7,707 nucleotides of DNA from PHAA01 sp964584415 (GTDB lineage: Bacteria; Bacillota; Syntrophomonadia; Syntrophomonadales; Syntrophomonadaceae). This document shows positions 1-5,472 of this stretch, piece after piece. Under the pieces are notes generated by a model. The model was not told the origin of the DNA, searched no databases, and was given only the letters and a program-made list of their open reading frames with translations. The DNA is taken from NCBI GenBank assembly GCA_964584415.1, contig CAZOZX010000102.1, forward strand, positions 1-7,707, read 5' to 3'. How positions within the stretch are numbered: the first letter of the stretch is position 1; every line of letters starts with the position of its first letter. The translations under genes were made by a program, and so were the position numbers.

Positions 1-19
1 AACGGAGCAGCTGGGCTGA

Positions 20-1669
20 TTACATCATGCCCATGCCGCCTCCCATGCCGCCCATTCCGCCGCCGCCACCGGGCATACCTTTGTCTTCGCCTGGTTTCTC
101 GGAGACAATGGCTTCCGTGGTTAACAGCATGGCTGAAATACTGGCAGCATTCTGTACTGCAGAACGGGTAACCTTGGCCGGATCGATGATGCCGGCTTTG
201 ATCATATCTTCATATACATTGGTCAGAGCGTTGAAGCCCATTCCCGGCTGAGCAGCCTGGGCTTCTTTAACCTTTTCTACTACAACTGAGCCTTCAATAC
301 CGGCATTGTTGGCAATCTGGCGCAGGGGCTCTTCCAGAGCTTTCACAACCAGGTTTACACCGGTCAGTTCATCTCCAGTAGCATTTACACCGGCAACCGC
401 AGGTATCGCACTGATCAGGGCCACACCACCGCCGGATACGATGCCTTCTTCTACGGCAGCCTTGGTTGCAGCCAGGGCGTCTTCAATACGGTGCTTCTTT
501 TCTTTCAGTTCGGTTTCGGTAGCGGCACCAACCTTGATGATGGCTACGCCGCCGGACAGCTTAGCCATCCGTTCCTGCAGCTTCTCACGGTCATATTCGG
601 AATCACTGGCGTCCAGTTGAGCCTTGATGTTGCCAATGCGGGCTTTTACAGCTTCTTCGGTGCCATCACCATCAACGATGATGGTTTCATCCTTCTTGAC
701 CACAACATTGTTGGCCCGGCCCAGCATGTCGAGGGTAACGCTTTCCATCTTGACGCCCATATCCTCGGTAACAACCTGTCCATTAGTGAGGATAGCGATG
801 TCTTCCAGCATGGCTTTTCTTCTTTCGCCAAATGCGGGGGCTTTGACGGCTACGCAGGTGAAGGTGCCCCTGAGTTTGTTGACTACCAGGGTAGCCAGGG
901 CTTCACCCTCGATATCTTCAGCGATCAGCAGCATAGGTTTACCGGTTTGAACTACCTTCTCCAAAACGGGCAGCACTTCGGTAATTGCTGATATCTTCTT
1001 ATCGGTTATCAGTATATAAGGATTTTCCAGTTTGGCTTCCATCTTTTCGGCGTCGGTAACCATGTAGTGAGAAATGTAGCCGCGGTCGAAATTCATTCCT
1101 TCTACTACCTCGAGGGAGGTACCCATGGAATTGGATTCTTCAACCGTGATAACGCCATCCCGGCCTACTTTTTCCATGGCATCGGCAATAAGGTTGCCGA
1201 TTTCGGGATCACTGGCGCTGATAGCAGCTACCTGAGCGATAGCTTCGCGGGATTCTACCGGCTTGCTGATGGATTCAATAGCTTCGGTAGCAGCCTTGAC
1301 GGCTTTCTCGATTCCTCTTCTCATAATCATGGGATTAGCACCGGCAGCTACGTTCTTCAGACCTTCCTTGATCATGGCCTGGGCTAAAACGGTAGCGGTG
1401 GTAGTTCCATCACCGGCAATATCGTTAGTCTTGATAGCAACTTCCTTGACCAGCTGGCAGCCCAGGTTTTCCCAGGGATCTTCCAGGTCAATGTCACGAG
1501 CTATAGTCACACCGTCGTTGGTGATGGTGGGGGAACCGAATTTACGATCCAGGACTACGTTGCGGCCCTTGGGGCCAAGAGTAACTTTTACAGTATTGGC
1601 CAGGCTGTCAACACCCTTTTCCAGTGATCTTCTCGCCTCTTCACCAAATTTAATTTCTTTGGAAAACAT
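20..1669 (-). CDS. groEL: 60 kDa chaperonin GroEL (Cpn60/Hsp60)
   Basis: This cytosolic ATP-driven chaperonin forms double seven-member rings and folds client proteins with the GroES lid. The 549 residues match the usual length of about 545 and align with E. coli GroEL without register shift at the nucleotide site. Visible are VTLGPKGRNVVLD (residues 29-41), GDGTTTATVL with Asp87, and Asp398 in IEDAL, the residue that activates water for ATP hydrolysis. The chaperonin signature AAVEEGIVSGGG is at 405-416. The C-terminus is the typical Gly/Met-rich tail (about 532-549). The ATG at 1669 has a strong AAGGAGG site (1678-1684) 8 bases upstream. The gene starts 25 bases after the groES stop, so both share the CIRCE-controlled transcript. 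No terminator is visible in the 19 bases left after the stop. Identification is certain; whether the genome has further groEL copies cannot be told. Confidence 0.99.
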   Translation of the reverse strand: MFSKEIKFGEEARRSLEKGVDSLANTVKVTLGPKGRNVVLDRKFGSPTITNDGVTIARDIDLEDPWENLGCQLVKEVAIKTNDIAGDGTTTATVLAQAMIKEGLKNVAAGANPMIMRRGIEKAVKAATEAIESISKPVESREAIAQVAAISASDPEIGNLIADAMEKVGRDGVITVEESNSMGTSLEVVEGMNFDRGYISHYMVTDAEKMEAKLENPYILITDKKISAITEVLPVLEKVVQTGKPMLLIAEDIEGEALATLVVNKLRGTFTCVAVKAPAFGERRKAMLEDIAILTNGQVVTEDMGVKMESVTLDMLGRANNVVVKKDETIIVDGDGTEEAVKARIGNIKAQLDASDSEYDREKLQERMAKLSGGVAIIKVGAATETELKEKKHRIEDALAATKAAVEEGIVSGGGVALISAIPAVAGVNATGDELTGVNLVVKALEEPLRQIANNAGIEGSVVVEKVKEAQAAQPGMGFNALTNVYEDMIKAGIIDPAKVTRSAVQNAASISAMLLTTEAIVSEKPGEDKGMPGGGGGMGGMGGGMGMM

Positions 1670-1694
1670 CTATGTAGCCTCCTTCAATAATTTG

Positions 1695-1985
1695 TTAGAT
1701 TAATTTACCCAGGATATCTCTCTCTGAGAGGATCAAAAAGGTTTCTCCGCCCAGTTTGATTTCCATTCCGCCATATTTAGAAAAGATAATCTTGTCTCCT
1801 ACAGCAATGTCCATGGGAACTCTTTCACCTTTGTCATTCAGAGGACCGGGACCTACCGCTAATACTTCGGCTTCCTGGGGTTTTTCTTTTGCTGTGTCAG
1901 GCACAAACAAGCCGCTCTTGGTTTTTTGTTCTTCAACTTCGGATACTTTTACAACCACACGATCGCCTAATGGTTTAATGTTCAC
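1695..1985 (-). CDS. groES: 10 kDa co-chaperonin GroES (Cpn10)
   Basis: GroES is the seven-subunit lid that caps the GroEL ring and controls substrate release. The product has 96 residues, normal for the family. It starts with the conserved IKPLGDRVVVK segment (3-13), followed by the mobile loop that docks on GroEL (about 17-34, TKSGLFVPDTAKEKP). The loop reads GLFVP where many relatives have GI(V/I)LP. The roof and core segment AEVLAVGPG and the C-terminal GDKIIFSKYGG and ILSERDILG segments follow. The start codon is GTG (base 1985), chosen because the family N-terminus begins exactly there and a strong AAAGGAGG site (1994-2001) lies 8 bases upstream. It is the first gene of the groES-groEL operon. 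The CIRCE operator sits in its untranslated leader, so HrcA repression relieved by heat or unfolded protein is expected. Confidence 0.99.
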   Translation of the reverse strand: MNIKPLGDRVVVKVSEVEEQKTKSGLFVPDTAKEKPQEAEVLAVGPGPLNDKGERVPMDIAVGDKIIFSKYGGMEIKLGGETFLILSERDILGKLI

Positions 1986-2012
1986 AGGGTTTGCCTCCTT
2001 TATTATTTGTTG

Positions 2013-2039
2013 TTAGCACTCAGTTATTGCGAGTGCTAA
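2013..2039 (-). promoter_or_regulatory. CIRCE operator (HrcA binding site)
   Basis: A perfect inverted repeat, TTAGCACTC, nine bases, then GAGTGCTAA, matches the CIRCE consensus without mismatch. It lies 27 bases upstream of the groES GTG start and just downstream of the predicted -10 region, the usual place for HrcA repression of groESL. hrcA itself is not in this window. Confidence 0.97.
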
Positions 2040-2051
2040 TATACATTTAAT

Positions 2052-2080
2052 ATATTAGGCAACTATGGCCTGCTACACAA
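2052..2080 (-). promoter_or_regulatory. Probable sigma-A promoter of groESL
   Basis: On the minus strand a TTGTGT -35 hexamer (2075-2080) is followed after 17 bases by a TAATAT -10 hexamer (2052-2057). Transcription would begin near 2045, so the CIRCE element would lie at the start of the transcript. Matches to consensus are moderate (3/6 and 4/6). An alternative, TTGCCT with TATTAG at 15-base spacing, overlaps it, so the exact hexamers are uncertain although a promoter must lie here. Confidence 0.45.
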
Positions 2081-2096
2081 ATCATAAATCAGGCCA
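2066..2096. repeat. 7-bp inverted repeat around the groESL -35 region
   Basis: TGGCCTG (2066-2072) and CAGGCCA (2090-2096) are exact reverse complements separated by 17 bases, and the predicted -35 hexamer lies inside the spacer. It could be an additional operator or chance. No regulator is recognised. Confidence 0.35.
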
Positions 2097-2183
2097 AATT
2101 TGCCCAATATCATCGTTTAATATTATTCTCCTGCATTTTTCCTTTTATACCTTCATCTAACTTGCTTTTTTGAAATTGATACA

Positions 2184-2283
2184 NNNNNNNNNNNNNNNNN
2201 NNNNNNNNNNNNNNNNNNNNNNNNNNNNNNNNNNNNNNNNNNNNNNNNNNNNNNNNNNNNNNNNNNNNNNNNNNNNNNNNNNN
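2184..2283. other. Assembly gap (100 N)
   Basis: Exactly 100 N, a placeholder length, so the true size is unknown. It separates the groESL promoter region from the large hairpin downstream of mog. The last readable bases before it (about 2097-2183) are AT-rich, and I see no gene or clear signal in them. Confidence 0.98.
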
Positions 2284-2290
2284 CGACGGA

Positions 2291-2390
2291 TCATAAGCGA
2301 ATATCGAGGCGCAAAAACGTCCGCGATTGAGACGTATCTGAAATACGCGATTGAGCGGACGTTTGCAGCAACAAAGATATTCGCTTATGA
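2291..2390. repeat. About 100-base interrupted hairpin after mog, at the gap edge
   Basis: Outer arms of 15 bp pair perfectly (2291-2305 with 2376-2390). Inside, a perfect 10-bp stem (2315-2324 with 2355-2364) and an apical 5-bp stem (2333-2337 with 2343-2347, loop CTGAA) continue the same fold. The 9-mer GCGATTGAG occurs twice in direct orientation (2323-2331, 2347-2355). The element begins two bases after the mog stop codon. No T-tract is visible on the minus strand before the gap, so it is not a canonical terminator. It may be a REP- or MITE-like repeat, which would also explain the broken assembly, or a structured RNA end of the moa transcript. Identity is unknown; the symmetry is seen directly. 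Confidence 0.8.
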
Positions 2391-2392
2391 GA

Positions 2393-2884
2393 CTAGCCCT
2401 GCCCGCATTCGGTGCTGGAGCCGATTAAAATATCCAACCCATGTTCCAATGCCGGCAGTATAGCCTCAAGGGATTCTCTTACTCCCTTGACACTGCCAGG
2501 CAGGTTGATTATCAGGGTATTGCCCCTTATCCCGGCTGCCGCCCGGGACAGCATTGCTTTCGGGGTCTTCTGCATCCCATAATAACGCATGGCTTCGGAA
2601 ATCCCCGGGGTCAGCCGGTCGATTACTGCTACGGTGGCTTCCGGGGTTACATCCCGTTTGGAAAAGCCGGTGCCCCCCGAGGTAAATATGACATCCAGCT
2701 TGTGTTGATCGCAGGCGTGAATCAGCTTCTCTTTGATGATATCCTGTTCATCAGGAATGATCTCGTAATATTCAAAATTAAAGTCAGCGCCGGCCAGCAT
2801 ATCCTGGATTTGCTGCCCGCTGAGGTCTTCCCTCTCTCCCCGGGAACCTTTATCGCTCATTATCAGTATCCCTGCTCTGTACAT
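2393..2884 (-). CDS. mog: MogA/MoaB-family molybdopterin adenylyltransferase
   Basis: Proteins of this family bind molybdopterin, and the MogA type adenylates it with ATP so that MoeA can insert the metal. The 163 residues form a single MoCF-binding domain of normal size. Seen are the N-terminal SDKGSRGERED (10-20), TSGGTG (68-73), RDVTPEA (77-83) with the conserved Asp78, and NLPGSVKG (127-134). The ATG at 2884 has a TGGAGG site (2895-2900) 10 bases upstream. It is the last gene of the moa operon, 34 bases after moaC, and its stop is followed almost at once by a large hairpin. MogA and MoaB paralogues cannot be separated safely from sequence alone, but adenylyltransferase activity is the likely role in an organism of this kind. 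Confidence 0.93.
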   Translation of the reverse strand: MYRAGILIMSDKGSRGEREDLSGQQIQDMLAGADFNFEYYEIIPDEQDIIKEKLIHACDQHKLDVIFTSGGTGFSKRDVTPEATVAVIDRLTPGISEAMRYYGMQKTPKAMLSRAAAGIRGNTLIINLPGSVKGVRESLEAILPALEHGLDILIGSSTECGQG

Positions 2885-2918
2885 TATGTTAATACCTCCA
2901 CCGTATAACCTGTGTTAA

Positions 2919-3419
2919 TTAGTCCTCCGTGATTACCTGCTGGTTGCTCTCTCGAAGTACATGACCGCTTTTGCCGCCTTCTTTCTCCAGCAGCTGGATT
3001 GCGGTTATCTCCATCCACCGGTCGATGGCTTTGCACATATCATAGATAGTAAGCGCGGCGACGGTGACCGCGGTTATGGCCTCCATCTCCACCCCGGTTT
3101 TCCCGGTAGTCTTTACTACCGAATAAATGGATAAGACCGATCGTTCGTCATCGAATTCAAAATTTATATCCACCCCGGTCAGCATCAAGGGATGGCACAT
3201 CGGTATGAGATCAGCGGTCTGTTTGGCACCCATTATCCCTGCAACCTGGGCAACCGCCAGTACATCTCCCTTTTTAATTTCTCCGGCGCGTATGGTTCTG
3301 AGGGTTTCCGGCTGCATATGCACCTCGGCCTGGGCTCGTGCTACCCGGTTGGACTCATCTTTGGTGCTGACATCTACCATCCGGGCATAACCCTGTTCAT
3401 TGATATGGGTCAAGCTCAT
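2919..3419 (-). CDS. moaC: Cyclic pyranopterin monophosphate synthase MoaC
   Basis: MoaC converts 3',8-cyclo-7,8-dihydro-GTP, the MoaA product, to cyclic pyranopterin monophosphate, the first stable molybdopterin intermediate. The 166 residues are full length and begin with the family-typical LTHINEQG and MVDVS segments. The residues matching the E. coli active site are all present: Lys50 (KKGD), His76 (MCHPLML), and Asp127 and Lys130 (TIYDMCKA). The signature VEMEAITAVTVAALT occupies 110-124. The ATG at 3419 lies only 3 bases beyond the moaA stop. Its ribosome binding site AGGAGGG (3426-3432) lies within the last moaA codons, which implies translational coupling. Confidence 0.98.
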   Translation of the reverse strand: MSLTHINEQGYARMVDVSTKDESNRVARAQAEVHMQPETLRTIRAGEIKKGDVLAVAQVAGIMGAKQTADLIPMCHPLMLTGVDINFEFDDERSVLSIYSVVKTTGKTGVEMEAITAVTVAALTIYDMCKAIDRWMEITAIQLLEKEGGKSGHVLRESNQQVITED

Positions 3420-3422
3420 CTC

Positions 3423-4403
3423 TTACCCTCCTATCTGGTACATTTTGCGGCGGTTCTCCGGCCCCCAGCCATTGTTCATATTATGCTTGTCGGGCTTGGC
3501 ATTTATGGTCTCTAAAAACATCTGGCGCAGTTCATCGTCGCTGGCTCCATTCATCATGGCCTGGCGCAGATCGGTTTCGGTTTTGTCATAAAGACAGCCC
3601 CGGAGCTTGCCCTCGGCGGTCATACGAATTCGGTTGCATTCCGCGCAGAAGTGGTTGCTCATCGGGCTGATGAAACCTATCGATCCCTGGCCGCCTTCCA
3701 GATTGTGATAGCGAGCCGGGCCAGCGCCTTTGATCTTTTTTGCGTCGACCAGTTTATAACGACGGGCAATTATATTTTTAGTTTCCCGGCTGGTAATTAT
3801 ATTGTCGCTATTCCAGAACTGCAGATCCCCAATCGGCATAAACTCTATAAAACGTACATGGAGCGGCCGGTTATAGGCGAGGTCGGCAAAAGCATCAATT
3901 TCGTTATCATTAAAGCCCCTGATCAATACCGTGTTGATCTTAACCGGATTAAGGCCCATACTTAAGGCCTTATCTATCCCCTCCATTACCCTTCCTAAAT
4001 GTCCCCCGCGGGTGATATATTCATATTTCTCCGGGACCATGGTATCCAGGCTGAAGTTGACCCTGTCCAGGCCGGCAGCCTTTAATTTCTCGGCCATAAA
4101 GGTAAATAACGTCCCATTAGTCGTTATCGATATATCATCGATTTCGGGAATCTCCCGTATATAACTAACCAATTGGCTGACGTTTCTGCGTACCAGCGGT
4201 TCGCCTCCGGTCAGTCTCACCTTGCGTATGCCCACCTGAGCCGCTATTCTTACCAAACGAGCAATTTCTTCCAGGGTCAGGATGCTGAAATGCCCGAGTT
4301 TTTCAACCCCGGTATAGGGCATGCAGTAACGGCAGCGCAGATTGCAGCGGTCAGTAATGGATATCCGTAAATAATTTATGCTGCGTCCATGACTATCAAC
4401 CAT
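3423..4403 (-). CDS. moaA: GTP 3',8-cyclase MoaA (radical SAM)
   Basis: MoaA uses S-adenosylmethionine and two [4Fe-4S] clusters to cyclise GTP to 3',8-cyclo-7,8-dihydro-GTP, the committed step of molybdenum/tungsten cofactor synthesis. The 326 residues are typical. The radical-SAM cluster motif is Cys20-x3-Cys24-x2-Cys27 (CNLRCRYC), followed by the SAM-binding TGGEPL (65-70). The second, substrate-binding cluster has Cys253-x2-Cys256-x13-Cys270, with NRIR (257-260) and Arg268 as the expected GTP-contacting arginines. The chain ends in the double glycine (325-326) required for activity in MoaA/MOCS1A. The ATG at 4403 has GGAGG (4413-4417) 9 bases upstream. It follows the small cysteine ORF by 47 bases and is coupled to moaC. 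Oxygen-sensitive clusters fit an anaerobic host. Confidence 0.99.
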   Translation of the reverse strand: MVDSHGRSINYLRISITDRCNLRCRYCMPYTGVEKLGHFSILTLEEIARLVRIAAQVGIRKVRLTGGEPLVRRNVSQLVSYIREIPEIDDISITTNGTLFTFMAEKLKAAGLDRVNFSLDTMVPEKYEYITRGGHLGRVMEGIDKALSMGLNPVKINTVLIRGFNDNEIDAFADLAYNRPLHVRFIEFMPIGDLQFWNSDNIITSRETKNIIARRYKLVDAKKIKGAGPARYHNLEGGQGSIGFISPMSNHFCAECNRIRMTAEGKLRGCLYDKTETDLRQAMMNGASDDELRQMFLETINAKPDKHNMNNGWGPENRRKMYQIGG

Positions 4404-4450
4404 ATCTCTATTCCTCCGAGCTTTGCCCAGTTTTGACGGTACGGGCTTAC

Positions 4451-4633
4451 CTACTTCTTAAATGAAAAACATCCCAACTCACATGCGTATATCTTGATTT
4501 TAGCCTCATTACAAACCTTACCGATTTCGATGGGATTAACCCCTAACTTCTCCGCCAGCTTGCGAGCTTCGCTGCAGCTGATACTTCCGTCCGGTGCCAG
4601 TTCTTTGAGCTTGTCCATTAAATCCTTACTCAT
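4451..4633 (-). CDS. Small four-cysteine protein, first gene of moa operon, function unknown
   Basis: I do not recognise a named family. The 60-residue product has four cysteines (20, 41, 51, 55), the last two as CELGC near the C-terminus. The middle (about 20-48) alternates helix-like segments with a GVNPIEIG turn, resembling a small helix-turn-helix or winged-helix fold. There is no signal peptide or membrane segment, so it should be cytosolic. It is very likely a real gene: a strong GGGAGGG site (4641-4647) lies 7 bases before the ATG at 4633, directly after the leader terminator, and moaA follows 47 bases downstream. Position suggests a role in molybdenum/tungsten cofactor synthesis or its control, possibly metal or Fe-S binding. 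That role is inference only. Confidence 0.85.
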   Translation of the reverse strand: MSKDLMDKLKELAPDGSISCSEARKLAEKLGVNPIEIGKVCNEAKIKIYACELGCFSFKK

Positions 4634-4647
4634 GGCTATTCCCTCCC

Positions 4648-4678
4648 AAAAAAATATGCGTCTCCAGAAGAACGCATA
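4648..4678 (-). terminator. Leader intrinsic terminator (riboswitch expression platform)
   Basis: On the minus strand TATGCGT and ACGCATA (4672-4678 and 4655-4661) form a 7-bp stem with a 10-base loop, followed at once by seven T (4648-4654). The first ribosome binding site of the operon abuts the T-tract. The hairpin lies between the aptamer and the first gene, so it is best read as an attenuator that stops transcription when the cofactor is abundant. I could not identify the competing antiterminator pairing with confidence. Confidence 0.75.
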
Positions 4679-4702
4679 ATGACTCTTTTATGGTTTTTCT
4701 AT

Positions 4703-4794
4703 ACTCCTTTCCCAAATGGAGGCGGAAACGTTTCCCTTTCCACCCTATCGTTCAGCCGCCATGGTCTAAGGCTTTAGGCGGACTGAATCGGAGC
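4703..4794 (-). promoter_or_regulatory. Moco/Tuco riboswitch aptamer upstream of moa operon
   Basis: The minus-strand leader folds as follows. P1 is GCTCC (4790-4794) with GGAGT (4703-4707). A long stem pairs 4777-4787 with 4751-4760, with one bulged base at 4782 and a 16-base internal loop. A hairpin GGTGGAAA/TTTCCGCC (4737-4744 with 4721-4728) has loop GGGAAACG. The 3' part, GCCTCC then GGAAAGG, matches what I recall of the E. coli moaA Moco element. There P1 is GCACC/GGTGT, so the two inner P1 positions differ compensatorily. Moco RNAs sense molybdenum or tungsten cofactor and repress synthesis genes, exactly the genes found downstream. The recalled comparison was not computed. Confidence 0.8.
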
Positions 4795-4812
4795 CTGTTC
4801 AATTGTGCCCTC

Positions 4813-4841
4813 ATTATACAATATGCGTGGTGGACTAGCAA
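4813..4841 (-). promoter_or_regulatory. Sigma-A promoter of the moa operon
   Basis: TTGCTA (4836-4841, 4/6 of consensus) and a perfect TATAAT (4813-4818) are separated by the optimal 17 bases. Transcription should start near 4806, giving a leader of about 170 bases that contains the whole aptamer and terminator. The promoter lies in the spacer after the cyclo-ligase gene, so the moa operon has its own start. Confidence 0.8.
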
Positions 4842-4844
4842 TGA

Positions 4845-4862
4845 TGGACAATATTATCCACA
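4845..4862. promoter_or_regulatory. Imperfect palindrome and DnaA box upstream of moa promoter
   Basis: Bases 4845-4860 form a 16-base inverted repeat with one mismatched pair (TGGACAAT/ATTATCCA). A perfect DnaA box TTATCCACA (4854-4862, plus orientation) overlaps its right half. The palindrome ends three bases before the -35 hexamer, a position typical of activator or repressor sites. It does not resemble the ModE consensus. Confidence 0.45.
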
Positions 4863-4886
4863 TTTGTTCAGGATCTTACAATTGGA

Positions 4887-5468
4887 TCAAAAGAAATCCC
4901 AGTTTATTGCTAGTTCCGATTTTTCAGTTACTATCCAATGCATGGGCACATCGCTCTCGTGCGGCCATACCGTGTCCACCACCTGAAAATCGTAACATAC
5001 CCCGCAGACAAAGGTCCGGGCCGGCAAAAGCTTCAGGAAGCGATCGTAATAACCCTTGCCATAACCAAGACGATAGCCCTTACCATCAAAAACCAGGCCG
5101 GGGACGATTACCATATCTATAGTTGACGGATTGACAGGTGATCCCCCTGGTTCCCGGATGCCAAATACGCCACTGCGGGTTTGTTCCCAGCCCTCGAACT
5201 TAACCGCTGCCAGTTGGCCATTCTTTTCTACCCGGGGCAGCAAAACTGTCCGGCTTTCTGCCCATTTTTGCAGGGCTGCGGTAAGATCTACTTCATTGCC
5301 GATCCCGGCAAAACCCATAATTGCGGTGGCCTGGACGAACGGGTGCAGGTCCTGCAAACGGGCAGCAATAGCCCGGCTGTGATCCTGCACCTGGCCAGCG
5401 GTAAGCAGCCCTCTTTTTTCACCCATCTCCCGCCTCATCAGCTGCCGGTGTTCATGATCATTTAACAC
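4887..5468 (-). CDS. 5-formyltetrahydrofolate cyclo-ligase
   Basis: This cytosolic enzyme (methenyl-THF synthetase, YgfA/MTHFS family) uses ATP to convert 5-formyl-tetrahydrofolate to 5,10-methenyl-tetrahydrofolate, returning an inhibitory storage folate to one-carbon metabolism. The 193 residues are full length. The family signature runs through VPGLVFDGKGYRLGYGKGYY (122-141), and the conserved C-terminal block with DTVWPHESDVPMHWIVTE is at 165-182. Near the N-terminus RREMGEKR resembles the basic R-x(6)-R nucleotide-binding segment. The start is GTG (5468), with GGAGG (5479-5483) 10 bases upstream inside the end of lgt. The gene begins 4 bases after the lgt stop, so the two are probably co-translated although functionally unrelated. 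The moa promoter starts a new unit behind it. Confidence 0.95.
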   Translation of the reverse strand: MLNDHEHRQLMRREMGEKRGLLTAGQVQDHSRAIAARLQDLHPFVQATAIMGFAGIGNEVDLTAALQKWAESRTVLLPRVEKNGQLAAVKFEGWEQTRSGVFGIREPGGSPVNPSTIDMVIVPGLVFDGKGYRLGYGKGYYDRFLKLLPARTFVCGVCYDFQVVDTVWPHESDVPMHWIVTEKSELAINWDFF

Positions 5469-5472
5469 TGCT

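Noticed and set aside
1..19. Terminator after groEL
   Set aside because: Only 19 bases follow the stop codon in the window and they contain no hairpin with a T-tract.
491..991. 166-residue and similar plus-strand frames across groEL
   Set aside because: They lie wholly within groEL, which is certain, and are shadows of its codon pattern.
2291..2390. Hairpin region as a CRISPR array or canonical terminator
   Set aside because: There are only two 9-base direct repeats and no regular repeat-spacer pattern. No T-tract follows the stem before the gap.
2170..2463. Plus-strand open frame running through the N gap
   Set aside because: A third of it is unknown bases, it overlaps the hairpin and the mog 3' end, and no family features are visible.
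4845..4860. ModE molybdate-regulator site
   Set aside because: The palindrome TGGACAAT/ATTATCCA does not match the ModE ATCG-TATATA type consensus.
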